Source: Capra hircus (lineage: Eukaryota > Chordata > Mammalia > Artiodactyla > Bovidae). Taken from it: DNA of 64,000 bases. Numbering within the stretch: the first letter of the stretch is position 1; every line of letters starts with the position of its first letter. Location: assembly GCF_001704415.2 (NCBI RefSeq), contig NC_030823.1:77562458-77626457 (forward strand). Reading direction: 5' to 3'. Positions 20,860 to 30,643 of this stretch are shown in pieces. Under the pieces are notes generated by a model. That model was not told the DNA's origin and did not search any database. It worked only from the letters and a program-made list of their open reading frames with translations. The position numbers and the translations under genes are program-made.

Positions 20860-22720
20860 CACCGCCAGCGATGCATCACGCCACAAAGACAAGGAAAGAA
20901 AAAGAATGCAGGTCGGCCACTCAAGTATATTAATCCCCAGCTGCACAGGGCCTGATAGCAGAGCATCTCGGAGGAAGAAAACAGAAGCGTTCATGGCCTA
21001 AAACATCCCCATTGGGGAGCAAGGAGGCCCAGAGGCCTGCCTGCAGGGCAGGTAGGGACCCACCCATCCACCCAGGCCTACCACCACCACCAGCGGGGAG
21101 GGTCCACTGTGTGTTTATTGGGTCTGGGGCCGAGGCTGTGATGGACCATCCATAAAACAGAACTGGGGGCAAGTCACTGAGCGTGCCTGCGGTGACAGCT
21201 CTAGCTGACATTATCCTGCCTCCTAAGTTACTGTCTCACTTCGTCTCCACCGGGTGTGGGAACGTCAGCAGCAAGACTCTGTAAGAGGCAGTCCTGGCCG
21301 CGGACCTGTGCACCTCGGCGGTGACAGAATATAACGTCCAATCCGTGAAACCCTGGAAGCTGCTGTAAACAGCTTTTAATAGCAGTGAACATTTGTCGGC
21401 TTTGTTCAGACCATCTGGATATTCCATTGTGTTCGGCTGGATGCCGACTGCCGCTGGGTGACAGTTGATGTATGTTAAGTGCAAGCAAAGTGCGTCGCCG
21501 GCGCTGGGGCCCAAGAGGGAACTCGCAGTGTTTTGTGGAATATTCCCTCAGATCGCCTGCATCCTTCGTGGCTCCGTGCCAGAGTCCTCCGGCTTGTTTT
21601 TTTTTTTTTAATAATCAAAGGAGAGTTTTGTTTTTGCTGTTTGAAAGGTTAGGAAAAACATGCCAAAGTTCTTGCAGGCAGCGTGGAGAGCTCGGGCACA
21701 CAGGACCTACTTTCAACGTGGAGGAAAAAAGAAAGGCATCCTGGGAGCAGGCAGGCTCTGCTGGTCTCACGCGCAATGTGCCTGACAAGCCAGCCAGTAA
21801 AGCGCCACTGAGAAAACCCCGCCAATGAACGCAGAGCCGCTGGGGGTCTGGAAAGGAGAGAGCATCCCTTAAAAGCTCACTCTCCTTCCCCTGCACAAGC
21901 GGGCTCGAGGTGCATCTGTGCCCAGGGAGGGGCCCCTGCTCACTCAGAGCGGTTCCTCCTGTTGGCCCTGGCGCTGCAGGAGTGGGAAGAGCCGGAGGAC
22001 TCCCCGCGTCATCCAGCCCCGAACAAAATCGCCACAAGCACAGTGGAGACCCACGGAGCACCAGGAGGGCTCAGAAGTCTCCCCGATCACCCCCAGCCCG
22101 ACGGCCTCACGGGAGCCCCTGTGAGACGTGTCACATGCCCCCCTGTTGGACCCACTGCTGGCATTGCCCTCTCTGCGTGAATCCGGGGGATGCCAGCCCT
22201 GGAGCCCCGAGTGCTTGAGATGGAAACACTGCTCCGCTTTTTTTTTTTTTTTTTTTTTTACTATGTCAGTTAAAAAATGGTTTACTAAATGGAACTCTGC
22301 ATTACTGCACAAGACAGAGAAACTGGATGATGGATATGTAAGACTTGATCTCAGGCTGTTCACGTGGGAAACACACCAATACCATCCTGTGTTTGGAGTG
22401 CTGCCAAATCTCAACGGACAGGAGACATGAGGGGCAGAAATTCTACCCATAAGTGAAATCTATGATTTGTGTAACCCTGGATACAAGATTCAGATAACAC
22501 CTGGTTCTGACAAGGCCTGAAATTGTGGCACTGTCCTTTATATTGGAAGGCCAGATACAGGCCTGGAAAACGCCTGCAGGAACAGAAGAAATACTGAAGA
22601 CCAGACATACTCATCTGTGAAATGGGTATGCTCATCCTTTCTGAGGATTAAACTGAAAGTCATGCAAAGATGTCGATACAATAGGGGAGATAAATAAATA
22701 AATGTATGTATATAAAATTG
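20860..22720. other. GC-elevated unique stretch
   Basis: 1.9 kb without ruminant repeats. 21230-21560 has balanced composition and scattered CpG, like conserved regulatory DNA. Two long poly-T runs (21597-21609, 22238-22259) may be tails of unrecognised reverse-oriented insertions. Overlapping frames of 80-170 codons on both strands have no support as genes. Confidence 0.4.
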
Positions 22721-22873
22721 GGCAGCTTCCCAGGTGCCAGTGTAGGAGATGTAAGAGGCTCGGGTTGAATCCCTGGGTCGGGAATGTTCCCTGGAGAAGG
22801 AAATGGCAACCCACTCCAGTAGTCTTGCCTGGAGAATCCTATGGACAGAGGAGCCTGGCAGGCTACAATCCAT
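22721..22873 (+). mobile_element. Bov-tA SINE, abutting a BovB end
   Basis: 'gcagcttcccaggtgccag', 'ggagaaggaaatggcaacc' and 'gaggagcctggcaggctac'. It stops where BovB sequence begins; its own BovA end appears lost or fused to that element. Confidence 0.8.
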
Positions 22874-22875
22874 CA

Positions 22876-24121
22876 ATTCAGTTCAGCTCAGTTCAGTCGC
22901 TCAGTCATGTCTGACTCTTTGCGACCCCATGAATCGCAGCACGCCAGGCCGCCCTGTCCATCACCAACTCCCGGGGTTCACACAGACTCACGTCCATCGA
23001 GTCCGTGATGCCATCCAGCCATCTCATCCTCTGTCGTCCCCTTCTTCTCCTGCCCCCAATCCCTCCCAGCATCAGAGTCTTTTCCAATGAGTCAACTCTT
23101 CTCATGAGGTGGCCAAAGTACTGGAGTTTCAGCTTCAGCATCATTCCTTCCAAAGAACATCCAGGGCTGATCTCCTTCAGAAAGGACTGGTTGGATCTCC
23201 TTGCAGTCCAAGGGACTCTCAAGAGTCTTCTCCAACACCGCAGTTCAAAAGCATCAATTCTTCGGCGCTCAGCTTTCTTCACAGTCCAGCTCTCACATCC
23301 ATACATGACTCCTGGAAAAACCATAGCCTTGACTAGACGGACCTTTGTTGGCAAAGTAATTTCTCTGCTTTTGAATATGCTGTCTAGGTTGGTCATAACT
23401 TTTCTTCCAAGGAGTAAGCGTCTTTTAATTTCATGGCTGCAGTCACCATCTGCAGTGATTTTGGAGCCCCCCAAAATAAAGTCTGACACTGTTTCCACTG
23501 TTTCCCCTATCTGGTCCCATGAAGTGATGGGACCAGATGCCATGATCTTCGTTTTCTGAATGTTGAGCTTTAAGCCAGCTTTTTCACTCTCCTCTTTCAC
23601 TTTCATCAAGAGGCTCTTTAGTTATTCTTCACTTTCTGCCATAAGGGTGGTGTCATCTGCATAGCTGAGGTTATTGATATTTCTCCTGGCAATCTTGATT
23701 CCAGCTTGTGTTTCTTCCAGCCCAGCGTTTCTCATGATGTCCTCTGCATAGAAGTTAAATAAGCAGGGTGACAATATACAGCCTTGACGTACTCCTTTTC
23801 CTATTTGGGAACCAGTCTGTTGTTCCATGTCCAGTTCTAACTGTTGCTTCCTGGCCTGCATACAGATTTCTCAAGAGGCAGGTCAGGTGGTCTGGTATTC
23901 CCATCTCTTTCAGAATTTTCCACAGTTTATTGTGATCCACACAGTCAAAGGCTTTTGCAAAGTCAATAAAGCAGAAATAGATGTTTTTCTGGAACTCTCT
24001 TGCTTTTTCCATGATCCAGTGGATGTTGGCAATTTGATCTCTGGTTCCTCTGCCTTTTCTAAAACCAGCTTGAACATCAGGAAGTTCACGGTTCACGTGT
24101 TGCTGACTGAAGTGACTGAGC
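22876..24121 (-). mobile_element. BovB, 1.25 kb 3' portion
   Basis: Reverse-oriented BovB from the 3' terminus (cagttcagtcgctcagtcatg) to the RT fingers region. Minus-strand frames at 23755-24123 (RT motif A, FIDFAKAFDCVD), 23622-23861 (motif B, motif C region with SYADDTTL) and 22905-23609 (C-terminal 234 codons) together cover about 420 codons, separated by frameshifts and a stop. A decayed non-LTR reverse transcriptase. Confidence 0.92.
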
Positions 24122-24230
24122 ATGTATATATATATAATTATGACTGATTCAAGTTGTATGGCAGAACCAACACAAAATTGTAAAGCAATTATCCACCAAT
24201 AAAAAAATAAATAAAATTTTTTAAAAAGAT
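24122..24230 (+). mobile_element. L1 3' terminal stub
   Basis: 'tatatataattatgactgat', 'ttgtatggcagaaccaac' and 'aaattgtaaagcaattatcc', then an A-rich tail. It directly abuts the 5' edge of the BovB copy. Confidence 0.8.
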
Positions 24231-24315
24231 GTCACATATATACAATGTAATGTATTTCAACAAACTTTGGCTGAAAATTATTATTAGAAAATCTATACTG
24301 AAAATTTGATTATGC

Positions 24316-24435
24316 AGAGTTTTTGCATGGGCTCTGGAGAGGCCCAGGTTCAATCCCTGGTTAAGGAGCTAAATCCCACTTGCTGCAACTAAGACCCAGT
24401 GCAACCAAATAAAGAAATGAAAATAAATGAATATT
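24316..24435 (+). mobile_element. CHR-type SINE fragment
   Basis: 'ggcccaggttcaatccctgg', 'ctaaatcccacttgctgc' and 'aagacccagtgcaacc', then an A-rich tail. Confidence 0.65.
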
Positions 24436-24628
24436 TTTAAAATGCCTTGATAAATAGCTATGTCAGTTATCTTTGTGAGGCTGCGCTCTGTGTTCTCTAA
24501 AACAATTTACACCAAACATTCTAAGTTACACTTGTGGATTAATTGTGTATCAAGAGCAAATTACATCTTCCAATGGCTCCTAAAAATTGCCTTTATCTCT
24601 CAATTCTTTTCCTTATTACAAATTAAAT

Positions 24629-24850
24629 AGGACTTCCCCAGTGGCCTGGGTGCCGCAACTACTGAGCTTGTGTGTGGCGACTCCTGAAGCCCACGTGGCC
24701 AGAGCCCGTGCTCCCCAATGAGAGAAGCCCCCGTGATGAGAAGCCAGCACCCGAGTGAAGGGCAGCCTCGGCTCACCACGACCAGAGAAAGCCTGCGCAA
24801 AGCGACAAAGGCCCGGCGCAGCCAAAAGTACATCAACAGATAATATTTAA
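24629..24850 (+). mobile_element. CHR-1 type SINE
   Basis: Begins 'aggacttccccagtggcc', has 'gccgcaactactgagctt', 'cccgtgctccccaatgag', 'gccggcgcagcc'-like 'gcccggcgcagccaaaag', and an A-rich end. Internally deleted after the head. Confidence 0.75.
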
Positions 24851-25370
24851 AAACCAAATTAAACAAAGAAACTCTACTCCATAGTTCAAAAGAAACGAGC
24901 ACAGAGAAACATATTACATCTGTTAAATAAAATTTATACATGCATCATTGTGTACATTGAAAGTTCCACTCTGAGAATAATTTCCAAAGTGCCTAGAATA
25001 CTCGCTGGTTCAGGATAGAAGCACAACAAATATTCACTGGCTAAAGGAGGAACTCTTAAAGACCCTGGATACATGATGCTGCAACACAGCCATCTCGACT
25101 GCCAGCAAACAGCAAACATGATTATCACAGCAAGTGAGCCCCGGAAGCGACCACACAACAGAAAAACTGGCAATAGTCAGAATTTCGGGAAAGCGTGTGG
25201 CTTCTTTTCATCAGAACCTAACTAATTTCCAAAGGATGATGAAGTAGATATTGACTAAACAATGGTTATATCTTTTAATTCATAGTTTTTACTTCCCATA
25301 GAATCTTACATTATAGATGATAGATTTCAAAGTACTTTCACACTCATTATCTCATTAGAAATGACCTGTG
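24851..25370. other. AT-rich unique stretch
   Basis: No recognised feature. Confidence 0.4.
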
Positions 25371-25425
25371 TTAAAGTTAACACATTATAAGTCAACTGTA
25401 CTTCAATAAAATAAAAATATTTGAA
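25371..25425 (+). mobile_element. L1 tail stub
   Basis: 'ataagtcaactgtacttcaat' followed by 'aaaataaaaatatttg' is the terminal ~50 bp of L1 only. Confidence 0.55.
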
Positions 25426-25648
25426 AGAAAGAATGACCTGCCTTTATTCCCTTTTCTCTGAAAAAAACAACAAAAAGAACACAATTTAAAGTATGCTGTT
25501 TAAAGAATAACTACAGTTGAATCATTAGAATCTTGTTTGATTTTCTATTCATTTTTGCCTCTCTCAAATTAAATCACACCCAAAATAATAAATGTTATGC
25601 AACGGGATGGAGTACGCAGCTTCTGCAACAAGTTGTATCATGCAACCG

Positions 25649-25656
25649 TGACGTCA
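25649..25656. promoter_or_regulatory. Consensus CRE motif
   Basis: A perfect palindromic TGACGTCA, the CREB/ATF site, in otherwise CpG-poor unique DNA. Motif match only; no linked promoter is visible. Confidence 0.3.
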
Positions 25657-25811
25657 GAGTCTCTCATTCCACAAGCTCTTCTGAAATCTGACTTTGATGC
25701 TCCCCCTTCAAGGGGTAGGGTCTTTGTCCCCTCTCTGTGAACCTCAGTGGACTTTTATGCCTACGTCAGCCAAGAGTTTGGCACAGGCAATGCTGGGACT
25801 TCTGAGGCTAG

Positions 25812-26027
25812 AGATGTTGTTCTCATTTAGTCCCTCAGTTGTGTCCAGCTCTTTGCGACCCATGGACTGTATCCCGCCAGGCTCCTCTGTCCACGGGCTT
25901 CTCCAGGCAAGAATACTGGAGTGGGTAGCCGTTCCCTTCTCCAGAGGATCTTCTCCACTCAGGGACTGAACCCTGGTCTCCAGCACTGCAGGCAGATTCT
26001 TTACCATCTGAACCACATGGAAGCCCA
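25812..26027 (-). mobile_element. Bov-tA SINE
   Basis: 'gttgtgtccagctctttgcg', 'ctccaggcaagaatactgg', 'ccagcactgcaggcagattc', then 'aaccacatggaagccc'. Confidence 0.88.
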
Positions 26028-26425
26028 AATGCCGTGTCAGTTCAGTCCAGTCCAGTTCAGTCGCTCAGTCGTGTCCGACTCTTTGCAACCCCATGAATCG
26101 CAGCACACCAGGCCTCCCTGTCCATCACCATCTCCCAGAGTTCACTCAAACTCATGTCCATCAAGTCGGTGATGCCATCCAGCCATTTCACCCTCTGTCA
26201 TCCCCTTTTCCTCCTGCCTCCAATCCCTCCCAGCATCAGAGTCTTTTCCAATGAGTCAACTCTTCTCATGAGGTGGCCAAAGTACTGGAGTTTCAGCTTC
26301 AGCATCTTTCCTTCCAAAGAACACCCAGGGCTGACCTCCTTTAGAATGGACTGGTTGGATCTCCTTGCAGTCCAAGGGACTCTCAAGAGTCTTCTCCAAC
26401 ACCACAGTTCAAAGGCGTCAATTCT

Positions 26426-27292
26426 TCAGTGCTCAGCTTCCTTCACAGTCCAACTCTCACATCCATACACGACCACAGGAAAAACCATAGCCTTGACTAG
26501 ACGGACCTTAGTCGGCAAAGTAATGTCTCTGCTTTTGAATATGCTATCTAGGTTGGTCATAACTTCTCTTCCAAGGAGTAAGTGTCTTTTAATTTCATGG
26601 CTGCGATCACCATCTGCAGTGATTTTGGAGCCCAAAAAAAAGTCTGACAATGTTTCCACTGTTTTCCCATCTATTTCCCATGAAGTGATGGGACCAGATG
26701 CCATGATCTTCGTTTTCTGAATGTTGAGCTTTAAGCCAACTTTTTCACTCTCCTCTTTCACTTTCATCAAGAGGCTTTTTAGTTCCTCTTCACTTTCTGC
26801 CATAAGGGTGGTGTCATCTGCATATCTGAGATTATTGATATTTCTCTTGGCAATCTTGATTCCAGCTTGTGTTTCTTCCAGTCCAGCGTTTCTCATGATG
26901 TACTCTGCATAGAAGTTAAATAAACAGGGTGACAATATACAGCCTTGACGTACTCCTTGTCCTATTTGGAACCAGTCTGTTGTTCCATGTCCAGTTCTAA
27001 CTGTTGCTTCCTGACCTGCATACAGGTTTCTCAAGAGGAAGGTCAGGTGCTCTGGTATTCCCATCTCTTTCAAAATTTTCCACAGTTTATTGTGATCCAC
27101 ACAGTCGAAGGCTTTGGCATAGTCAATAAAGCAGAAGGAGATGTTTTTCTGGAACTCTCTTGCTTTTTCGATGATCCAGCGGATGTTGGCAATTTGATCT
27201 CTGGTTCCTCTGCCTTTTCTAAAACCAGCTTGAACATCAGGGAGTTCACGGTTCACGTACTGCTGAAGCCTGGCTTGGAGAATTTTGAGCAT
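26426..27292 (-). pseudogene. BovB reverse transcriptase, 288-codon intact frame
   Basis: An RTE-clade LINE reverse transcriptase; the enzyme copies its own RNA into DNA at a nicked chromosomal target. The frame is open for 288 codons. Visible RT motifs in order: QAGFRKGRGTRDQ (fingers) at residues 21-33, motif A FIDYAKAFD at 55-63, motif B GVRQGCILSP at 113-122 and the catalytic YADD at 157-160. After that comes the connection region and the start of the C-terminal domain. It ends at a stop after VKEAEH; homology to the C-terminus continues beyond, so the stop is a mutation. The part upstream is cut off by the nested BOV-A2. All catalytic aspartates are present, but the gene is truncated at both ends and cannot make a full protein. 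Confidence 0.9.
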
Positions 27293-27307
27293 GACTTTAC
27301 TAGCGTG

Positions 27308-27596
27308 TGCTGCTACTGCTAAGTCACTTCAGTTGTGTCTGACTCTGTGCGACCCCATAGACGGCAGCCCACCAGGCACCCCCCCTCCCCCCGGCCCCGT
27401 CCCTGGGATTCTCCAGGCAAGAACACTGGAGTGGGTTGCCAATGCCTTCTCCAATGCATGAAAGTGAAAAGTGAAAGTGAAGTCACTCAATCATGTCCGA
27501 CTCTTTGCGACCCCATGGACTGCAGCCTACCAGGCTTCTCCATCCATGGGATTTTCCAGGCAAGAGTACTGGAGTGGGGTGCCATTGCCTTCTCCG
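27308..27596 (-). mobile_element. BOV-A2 SINE nested in BovB
   Basis: Two BovA monomers joined by the typical linker 'catgaaagtgaaaagtgaaag'. It starts with the (tgctgctactgct) tail equivalent and ends at 'gccattgccttctccg'. BovB sequence resumes immediately after, so this insertion is younger than the BovB copy. Confidence 0.95.
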
Positions 27597-27898
27597 TAGA
27601 TGAGTGCAATTGTGTGGTAGTTTGAGCATTCTTTGGCATTGCCTTTCTTTGGGATTGGAATGAAAACTGACCTTTTCCAGTCCTGTGACCACTGCTGAGT
27701 TTTCCAAATGTGCTGGCATATTGAGTGCAGCACTTTCACAGCATCATCTTTCAGGATTTGAAAGAGCTCAACTGGAATTCCATCACCTCCACTAGCTTTG
27801 TTCGTAGTGATGCTTTCTAAGGCCCACTTGACTTCACATTCCAGGATGTCTGGCTCTAGGTGAGTGATCACATCATCATGATTATCTGGGTTGTGCAA
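27597..27898 (-). pseudogene. BovB RT N-terminal remnant beyond the nested SINE
   Basis: The frame across 27597-27898 encodes the part of the BovB ORF preceding the fingers: EPDILECEVKWALESITTN, SGGDGIPVELFQILKDDAVK, FIPIPKKGNAKECSNY. It is the direct upstream continuation of the 288-codon frame, now separated by the SINE. The frame is lost just past 27898 at a stop. Confidence 0.88.
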
Positions 27899-28310
27899 AT
27901 CTTTTTTGTACAGTTCTTCTGTGTATTCTTGTCACCTCTTCTTAATATCTTCTGCTTCTGTTAGGTCCCTACGATTTCTGTCCTTCTTGAGCCCATCTTT
28001 GCATGAAATGTTCCTTTGGTATCTCTAATTTTCTTGAAGAGATCTCTAGTCTTTCCCATTCTGTTGTTTTCCTCTATCTCTTTGCATTAATCGCTGAGGA
28101 AGGCTTTCTTACCTCTTCTTGCTATTCTTTGGAACTCTGCATTCAGATGCTTATATCTTTCCTTTTCTCCTTTGCTTTTCACTTTGCTTCTTTTCACAGC
28201 TATTTGTAAGGCTTCCCCAGACAGCCATTTTGCTTTTTTGCATTTCTTTTCCATGGGGATGGTCTTGATCCCTGTCTCCTGTACAATGCCGTGTACCTCC
28301 ACCTTATTCT

Positions 28311-28689
28311 CTTGGGACACTTGCTCTTGGAACTCGGCCAGGCTGCCTAGAGGAAGCCCATGAGGGGACATCACAGCCCCGGCCGAGCTTGCAGCTCGCA
28401 GCCCACGCCAACCTGCCAACCATCTGAAGGAGCTGCCTTGACGAGGGAGCTTCAGCCCCCGGCTCAGTGGATGAACTCAGCCCAACATGAGAATGCATGA
28501 GCATTTCAAATAAATGGTAATAAAGTTAATGATTTATCTGTTTCAGATGACTACGTTTGTATGCAGATACAAGTACACATTCTAACACTAGAATTCAAAG
28601 ATCCTGCAAAAGCTATTCTATTATTTATAACATTTTGCTCAAGTGGTTGATTGAGTACAGCGACTAGCTGTAGAACTCAGGAATAGTGG
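28311..28689. other. Unassigned sequence next to BovB 5' edge
   Basis: 28311-28500 keeps open minus-strand frames continuous with the BovB ORF region and may be an upstream BovB segment. 28500-28689 is AT-rich with nothing recognised. Confidence 0.35.
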
Positions 28690-28860
28690 GTTACTTCCCA
28701 GATGGTCCAGGGGCCAAGACTCTGCACCCCCAATGCAGGGGGCCTGGGTTCAATTCCTGGCCAGGGAACTAGATCCCACATGCTGCAGTTAAGGGTTCCC
28801 AGGAGGCAGCTAAAGACCACGCGTGCTGCAACTGAGACTCATCACAGCTGAGAAAACAAA
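28690..28860 (+). mobile_element. CHR-type SINE
   Basis: 'acttcccagatggtccag', 'gggttcaattcctggccagg', 'gatcccacatgctgcag', then a decayed 3' half ending near 'gctgagaaaac'. Confidence 0.82.
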
Positions 28861-29594
28861 CACATTTATTCTCTAAAATAGTAGGCTACATTTTAGTGCT
28901 AAACAAACTACCCTGAAGCTTTTATCCGAACTCCCTTTCACCTACAAAACACAAGTGGCCGTGCAGCGCTCACTTACGCTCTCCAGAAGCTGTTTGTGAA
29001 ACAACAACATAGCTTCAAACAAGTAGAGCTTATAAATGTTATTATTAAGCTGAACAACCCATCCAGAAGGGTGCTTCAAAAATTATAAAACCTTTTTGTA
29101 CAATATAAAGTTTGGTTGTTGATTCAATGAAGGAATATAAATGGAAAAACACTTTGTGAACTATATATAAAACATTTTCCTAAGAGAAGTTGAGATTTTA
29201 AAAAAAGCTTATCACTTCAAAATCTAACAGTTGGCTACAGTTAGATATACATGACCAGAACATTGTAAATAATACATTTATAAAGTCATTAATCCTTTTA
29301 AAAATTCCAGACGAATGAAAAGTTGTGCATTTTTAAACAGCTTCTTTGCCAAGAGGGGATTGGATTAAATGACCTCTCAAAGTTCTTTTCAGGGCCCATG
29401 AATCCGAGAGATGCAAGCTGCCTTACTATCCACAGACACCAGATCACAGAGGATTTTGAATTTAATTTCAATTACTTAAGTTCTGTGTGTTCTGCAAAAA
29501 TAAAGACGCTCACCTCAAGGCCTATATCAGTGAAGTGATAATTGAATCTTTTTCATAACAAATAGCACAAATGTAAAAATCGTTCATTTCCCAA

Positions 29595-29654
29595 AAACAT
29601 GAATATTATTTGCCTCTGATTTTATAAACATGAATATTATTTGCCTCTGATTTT
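29595..29654. repeat. 31-bp perfect tandem duplication
   Basis: The word 'aacatgaatattatttgcc' occurs at about 29596 and 29627 with the intervening sequence also repeated: two copies, period 31, no mismatches over about 29 bp. Perfect identity suggests a recent duplication. Confidence 0.9.
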
Positions 29655-30625
29655 AGTATTTTTAATTTCTAAAATGCAACACTCTTACAATAGCTACAGA
29701 AGAAAGTGAGACTATAAATTAATAAAGTCTTCAAAAGAGCTTTGCCTAAATAAGCATATTTCATGCGGGTCCCCAAAACAAGAGGTTAAATGTTTCTCAG
29801 AATCACAGCGAAGATGTTTACGGAGGGGATTTTGACCGTGTTCAGTGGAATCAAATTAATATTCATGACTTCATCTGCATAACCACTGGAAGGGCCTTAT
29901 TTGATTCCTCAGTTTTCTGTATAAATATGTGTTTAAATATTTGCTACCTCAGAAACAAAACCAGCAACTCATTAGACACTGGAAAAATTAAAGCAAAACA
30001 TAAAAAGCAAATTTTGATCAAACGTAGTGGAAGGAGCAAGCCAGCGATCCCAGAGCATCTGTACGGTAAAATGGAATGGCACCTAGTTTTTTAAAAAGTG
30101 AAGATGCTAATTCTGCTGATGAAGACATTGTCTTCCCCTCTCGTGCCCTATTCATTATGCAAGGCTGCAGGATATGAAGTGTGGCTGTGTGATCCGGCCG
30201 ATCTAATGATCTCCCCCACCTGCTCATCTGGTACAATTTTAATTAACACTCCAAGGAGGTTTGTCAAGAGTAATCAAAAACATTGTCGCTTATAAAGCTG
30301 TGGCAAGAAATCAATAGTTTTCATCAGAAAAGGTAAGGTCTGGCATAACTGAACCATTTAATTGCTTCATTCCAATAAACAAAAACTGCACATTTTAATG
30401 ACTTGATTCGGGAGATCAATATGGAGCCGCAGCTCGCATTGGACAGCAACATGTGGTGGGGCGCCGGCAGCCCTTCGCCTTCCGAAAGCTGCATTTCTCT
30501 TTTTTATTTCATCCCCGAGCTGCAATGGGTGGCTGCGCCCACGCGGGGCCGTGATTTATATGCGCTGGGTGACCTCCAGGGCCGTAAGACGGGGACGGGT
30601 GACTAGTTCTCAATGGTAAGCTCCT

Positions 30626-30643
30626 GGCACTTGACAAAGTGCC
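30626..30643. promoter_or_regulatory. 18-bp palindrome with NKX-like half-sites
   Basis: GGCACTTGACAAAGTGCC: 7-bp perfect inverted arms around four bases. CACTTGA matches the NKX2-class homeodomain core. It lies at the right edge of the GC island in the repeat-free block. Confidence 0.35.

Larger units (their letters stand above)
26036..28310 (-). mobile_element. BovB, ~2 kb copy with nested BOV-A2
   Basis: The longest BovB here, on the minus strand, running from the 3' end (cagttcagtcgctcagtcgtg) to the region upstream of the RT domain (frame at 28087-28310 with KKCKKAKWLSGEALQIAVKR). It is split at 27308-27596 by a BOV-A2 SINE. Homology to BovB becomes doubtful beyond about 28310; the sequence to 28500 may be further 5' BovB or flank. 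It is 5' truncated relative to a ~3.2 kb full element, so the endonuclease domain is missing. Confidence 0.92.

Noticed and set aside
27308..27596. tRNA-like sequences in the many SINE heads.
   Set aside because: They are tRNA-Glu-derived retroposons with decayed cloverleaf positions, not functional tRNA genes.
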